Assembly (NCBI RefSeq): GCF_024124765.2 | Contig: NZ_JAMXSR020000002.1 | Span: 3,802,001 to 3,866,000, forward strand | Direction of reading: 5' to 3' | Source of the DNA: Sphingomonas sp. H160509 | GTDB taxonomy: Bacteria > Pseudomonadota > Alphaproteobacteria > Sphingomonadales > Sphingomonadaceae | Length of the DNA: 64,000 nt | Shown here: piece after piece, positions 58,472 to 64,000 of the stretch | Position numbering within the stretch: position 1 is the first letter of the stretch | How the letters are laid out: the number at the start of each line of letters is the position of its first letter | Translations under genes and position numbers: made by a program | Notes under the pieces: model-generated | What the model was told of the DNA's origin: nothing | Seen by the model: the letters and a program-made list of their open reading frames with translations, nothing else | Database searches by the model: none

Positions 58472-58475
<4 letters not shown>
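58124..58475 (-). CDS. DUF952 family protein (frameshift)
   Basis: About 116 residues. IAYKVLTGEQLATLESG, DVADGYIHLSTADQLTETV and, after correction, QLFPHIYGGPLLLEVV match the small DUF952 family (glutathione S-transferase-like by some annotations; function unknown). The seven-base C run at 58237-58243 has one extra. The start overlaps the gyrA stop (ATGA), so it is coupled to gyrA. Confidence 0.85.
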
Positions 58476-61240
<2,765 letters not shown>

Positions 61241-61358
61241 ATCTGAACGCTTTCGGCTTGTTGCGGTATGATGACACACCTTAGCCGAGGGGGGCACCTT
61301 ACTACCCCCGCGCACGCGTACGCACGCGAGGGAGAAGGGTTTCATCGTTAATTCGGGC

Positions 61359-61641
61359 TTATTTGCAGGCGGTCTTGGTCTTGTTGCCGGCAAGCGAGCA
61401 ATTGTAGGTGACGGACTTGCCGTTCGCGAGCTTGGTAGTGACCATGCGGCCCTTGGCGACAGTCGTGGTGCGCTTGGCGACCTTGGTGTTGCCGGCGGGC
61501 GTGGTGGCCTTGGTCGTCGTCGTATGGGTCGCGACGGTCTTCGGCTTGACGCTGGTCTGAGCCTGGGTCGCGGCGACGGCTGCGGTGCCGGACAGCAGCG
61601 TAGCGGCGGCGAGGATCGCGAGGGGGGAGGGACTTGATCAT
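61359..61641 (-). CDS. small secreted Thr/Lys-rich protein (frameshift)
   Basis: About 93 residues. Signal peptide LAILAAATLLSGTAAVAA; mature part rich in Thr and Lys (ATHTTTTKATTPAGNTKVAK) with two cysteines near the end (YNCSLAGNKTKTACK). A run of six C (read on the minus strand) at 61622-61627 should be five. No family is recognised. Divergent arrangement and spacing suggest its own promoter; 118 bp separate it from gyrA. Confidence 0.65.
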
Positions 61642-61754
61642 GCGGGTATCCTCTCGTTTCGGCCTTGGTGGACGATGTAGAGAGACTGCGCCGGAGGACC
61701 TGAACGGAGTGTGGCGGGCAGGTGAAATCCGCGTCATGAGCGGGACTTACTTCT

Positions 61755-61868
61755 TTCCCCTCCCTGGAAGGGAGGGGGCAGGGGGTGGGTCGGTTTCCGC
61801 GATGGCTAGCGGTCGTGGTCTGCAACCGGCCGACCCACACCCCAACCCCTCCCTTTCAGGGAGGGGAG
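61755..61868. repeat. dispersed palindromic repeat, family C
   Basis: CCCCTCCCTGGAAGGGAGGGG plus GGGGGTGGGTCGG on the left; CCGACCCACACCCC and CCCTCCCTTTCAGGGAGGGG on the right. Same family as 13641-13748. Confidence 0.85.
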
Positions 61869-61871
61869 CAG

Positions 61872-62558
61872 TCAGGGCGTGACCTCTACCCCGTCCCAGG
61901 CGAACAGCTTCCCGCTATCCGGCGCGCGCAAGCCGTCGATCACGTCGAGCAACTGCACCGCCGCGCGGTCAGGCTTGAACAGGTTGCCGGGCGTCACATT
62001 GCCCTGGAACGGCTTCGACAGCCCGGTGTCGACGGTCCCCGGATGCAGACCCACGACGATCCCACTCGAGTTCCGCCGCTTGTCCTCGATCGAGATCGTC
62101 TTCACCAACTGGTTCAGTGCCGCCTTCGACGCACGGTAGCCGTACCAGCCGCCGAGCTTGTTATCGCCGATGCTACCTACGCGAGCAGACAACACGGCGA
62201 ACACGATCCGCCCCGCCTTCGGCATCGTCGGCAGGAAGTGCTTGGCCACCAGCGCCGGCCCGATCGCGTTGATCGCGAAGTTGCGCGCCATCCACACCGG
62301 ATCGAGCTCGCGCATCGCCTTCTCGGGACCCTTGTCGCCGTCGTGCAGCAACCCGGTTGCGACGATCACCAAAGTTGGCGAGCCAACGCGCAAAGCCGCC
62401 GCCGCAATGCTCGCCTCGTCCTCCAGATCGAGATGCCGATCGCCACTCTCCGACCGCGCGAACCCATGGACCTTGTCGAACGCACCTTCCTCGATCAGCG
62501 CTTCCTCCAGCGCCTTGCCGATGCCACCCGACACACCGATGACGACCGCGCTGCTCAC
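61872..62558 (-). CDS. SDR-family oxidoreductase
   Basis: 228 residues. Cofactor loop VIGVSGGIGKALEEAL, and Tyr/Lys in GWYGYRASKAALNQLV. AVLSARVGSIGDN supplies the Ser region. It resembles CsgA/YciK-like short-chain reductases; substrate unknown. Its start overlaps the yaaA stop (ATGA). Confidence 0.9.
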   Translation of the reverse strand: MSSAVVIGVSGGIGKALEEALIEEGAFDKVHGFARSESGDRHLDLEDEASIAAAALRVGSPTLVIVATGLLHDGDKGPEKAMRELDPVWMARNFAINAIGPALVAKHFLPTMPKAGRIVFAVLSARVGSIGDNKLGGWYGYRASKAALNQLVKTISIEDKRRNSSGIVVGLHPGTVDTGLSKPFQGNVTPGNLFKPDRAAVQLLDVIDGLRAPDSGKLFAWDGVEVTP

Positions 62559-63305
62559 TTGCGGACGAACCGGAACTGCGCGTCGCTGCTGCCCGCCGCG
62601 TCATACGCATAGCCGTCGCTGTCGAAGCCCTTGATCCCCTCGATGTCGTCGACGCGGTGCTCGACCAGCCACCGGGCGACCATGCCGCGGGCCTTCTTCG
62701 CGTGGAAGCTGACGAACTTCTGCGCCTCGCCCTCGCGGAAATCGATCGCCACCACGCGGATCGACTTGGGCAGCTTGCCGTCCGCTGCCGCCCAATATTC
62801 CTGGCTCGCGAGGTTGAGGATCGTCCCCGACCCCTCCGCCTCGACATCGTCCGCCAGCAGCTTGGCGATCCTGTCCCCCCCACCAGTCGGTCAGCTTCGT
62901 CTTCCGCGGCGCCCACCGCGTGCCCATTTCCAACCGGTAGGGCCGCATCAGGTCGAGCGGCCGCAGCAAGCCGTAAAGCCCCGACAGCATTCGCACGTGA
63001 TCTTGCGCGTAGTCGACTGCAGCCTCGTCGAGCGTCTTGGCCTCCAGCCCGGTATAGACGTCGCCGGCAAACGCGAACATCGCCGGCCGCTCGGGCAGCG
63101 TGTCGAAATCGCGATACCGGTCCGCGTTCAGCTTCGCCAGCGCCGGCGAGATATGCATCAGCTCGGACAGCTTCTTTTGCGTCAGGTGCGCGGCGGCATG
63201 CGCCAGCGTCTTAGCCTCGTCGGCGAAGCGCGGCGTGGTCGGGTCGAGCTTGGGTAGCGCGCTCTCGTAATCGAGCGTTTTGGCGGGCGATAGGACAGCG
63301 ATCAT
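62555..63305 (-). CDS. yaaA: peroxide stress protein YaaA (frameshift)
   Basis: About 249 residues of the DUF328/UPF0246 family. MIAVLSPAKTLDYESALP, FAFAGDVYTGLEAKTLD and GLYGLLRPLDLMRPYRLEMG are diagnostic; the C-terminus has FVSFHAKKARGMVARW. In E. coli it lowers free iron during peroxide stress and can bind DNA. An extra C at 62875-62881 breaks the frame; removal gives TDWWGDRIAKLLADD. Coupled to the SDR gene. Confidence 0.93.
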
Positions 63306-63468
63306 GCGCGCGATCTAGCGACGGCCGGGGGCGCGTTCAATCGACGTTCACGCGCAATCTTACATCCGCGGGATCCAAGCCGCTCGCTTGAACGTATGCA
63401 TGGCGGATCATATAGCGTCGTCGCGCGCCACTTACGTAAGCGGGCCGACGCAGAGGGAGAGTTTCCGC

Positions 63469-64000
63469 ATGAAGACCATTTCCAAGCTTGCACTGATTGC
63501 GGCGTTTGCCACCGGCACGAGCGGCCTCGCGCTGTCGGCGCCTGCGTTCGCCAAGGACAAGAAGGCCGAAGAGGCGCCGGCCATGAAGCTGAGCCCCGAA
63601 GTCCAGAAGCCCGGCATCGCCGCGCAGACTGCGCTGACCGCCAAGGATTACGCCGGCGCGCAGACCGCGATCGACCAGATCGATGCCGCCGCCAAGACCG
63701 ATTACGAGAAGTATATCGGCGCGGCGCTTCGCTATCAGCTCGAGAACGAGAAGCTGGTTGCCGCGCAGACGGCCAACCCGAACGCCCCGATGAACGAGAC
63801 GACGCTGGCCAAGCCACTCGACGCGCTGATCGCCAACCCGGCGACGCCGGCCGCCGATCGCGGCAAATACGCATATCGCCGCGGTGCACTCGCGTTCAAC
63901 GGCAAGCAGTATCCGATCGCGCTCCAGTATTTCGCGAAGGCCAAGGAACTCGGATATACCAACCCGGACCTTGGGTTGCAGATCGTCAAGGCGAAGATGG
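63469..64000 (+). CDS. secreted repeat-containing protein, N-terminal part
   Basis: 177 residues to the window edge; the gene continues. Signal peptide KLALIAAFATGTSGLALSAPAFA. The mature part is helical with TPR-like pairs: AQTALTAKDYAGAQTAIDQI and YRRGALAFNGKQYPIALQYF, LGYTNPDL. GAGGGAGAG precedes ATG 63469. Probably periplasmic; function unknown. Confidence 0.8.
   Translation, partial: MKTISKLALIAAFATGTSGLALSAPAFAKDKKAEEAPAMKLSPEVQKPGIAAQTALTAKDYAGAQTAIDQIDAAAKTDYEKYIGAALRYQLENEKLVAAQTANPNAPMNETTLAKPLDALIANPATPAADRGKYAYRRGALAFNGKQYPIALQYFAKAKELGYTNPDLGLQIVKAKM

Overview
The window is GC-rich, densely coding DNA from an alphaproteobacterium, most likely a sphingomonad (Sphingomonas or a close relative). 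The evidence is a complete Entner-Doudoroff glucose operon (zwf-pgl-edd-glk-eda), a large TonB-dependent receptor, an RcnB-like periplasmic protein, a SWFGD/DUF2171 stress-type protein, and several families of long palindromic intergenic repeats. Gene content is almost entirely chromosomal housekeeping. There is no rRNA, phage, transposase or CRISPR array.

Layout. 1-6.3 kb: end of nnrD, a 23S rRNA m5U methyltransferase, truA, fmt, recR, def, rmuC. 6.5-8.5 kb: a 25-residue membrane peptide, then rplI-rpsR-rpsF on the minus strand and an RcnB-like protein. 8.7-13.6 kb: fabD, a GxxExxY gene inside inverted repeats, fabG, acpP, fabF, mltG. 13.7-21.3 kb, all minus: marR, an SH3 protein, argC, zwf, pgl, edd, glk, eda. 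21.6-31.9 kb, all plus: secG, pyrG, TonB receptor, a four-helix membrane protein, panB, a YfgM-like protein, bamB, der, a TusA-like protein. 32-36 kb: an Hpt protein, bfr-bfd with iron-type operators, a DUF418 membrane protein preceded by tandem coupled micro-ORFs, and a gene-poor, repeat-rich kilobase. 36-45 kb: purL, a DUF1842-like protein, map, a CinA-type protein, a HIRAN protein, tRNA-Ala, the SWFGD/DUF2171 protein, an MDR reductase, corA. 45-49.2 kb, minus: an operon of an ATP-grasp enzyme, a flavin monooxygenase and metN-metI-metQ, which looks like an organosulfur or methionine acquisition unit. 49.3-64 kb: a cyclophilin, a lipid kinase, hemB, a GNAT enzyme, a membrane spermidine-synthase-like protein, a lipoprotein, two identical tRNA-Arg, two alpha/beta hydrolases, a DUF952 protein, gyrA, a small secreted protein, an SDR, yaaA and the start of a secreted repeat-like protein.

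Data quality shapes the reading. About 40 single-base indels, mostly in runs of 4-10 G or C, break at least 27 genes, including essential ones (gyrA, fmt, purL, fabF, zwf). Correcting the run length by one base restores a family-typical protein in nearly every case, so I treat these as sequencing errors and annotate whole genes. Lengths are given after that mental correction.

The most unusual signals are: a 158-bp tandem repeat in which each unit is a 53-codon ORF that ends ATGA on the next start and finally on the DUF418 gene, with a related block upstream of rmuC; a GxxExxY nuclease-like gene framed by 29-bp inverted repeats; a tiny 12+1+12 palindrome inserted into a dispersed repeat; a partial duplication of the purL 3' end; and the sulfur-type operon, whose MetN lacks its regulatory domain.
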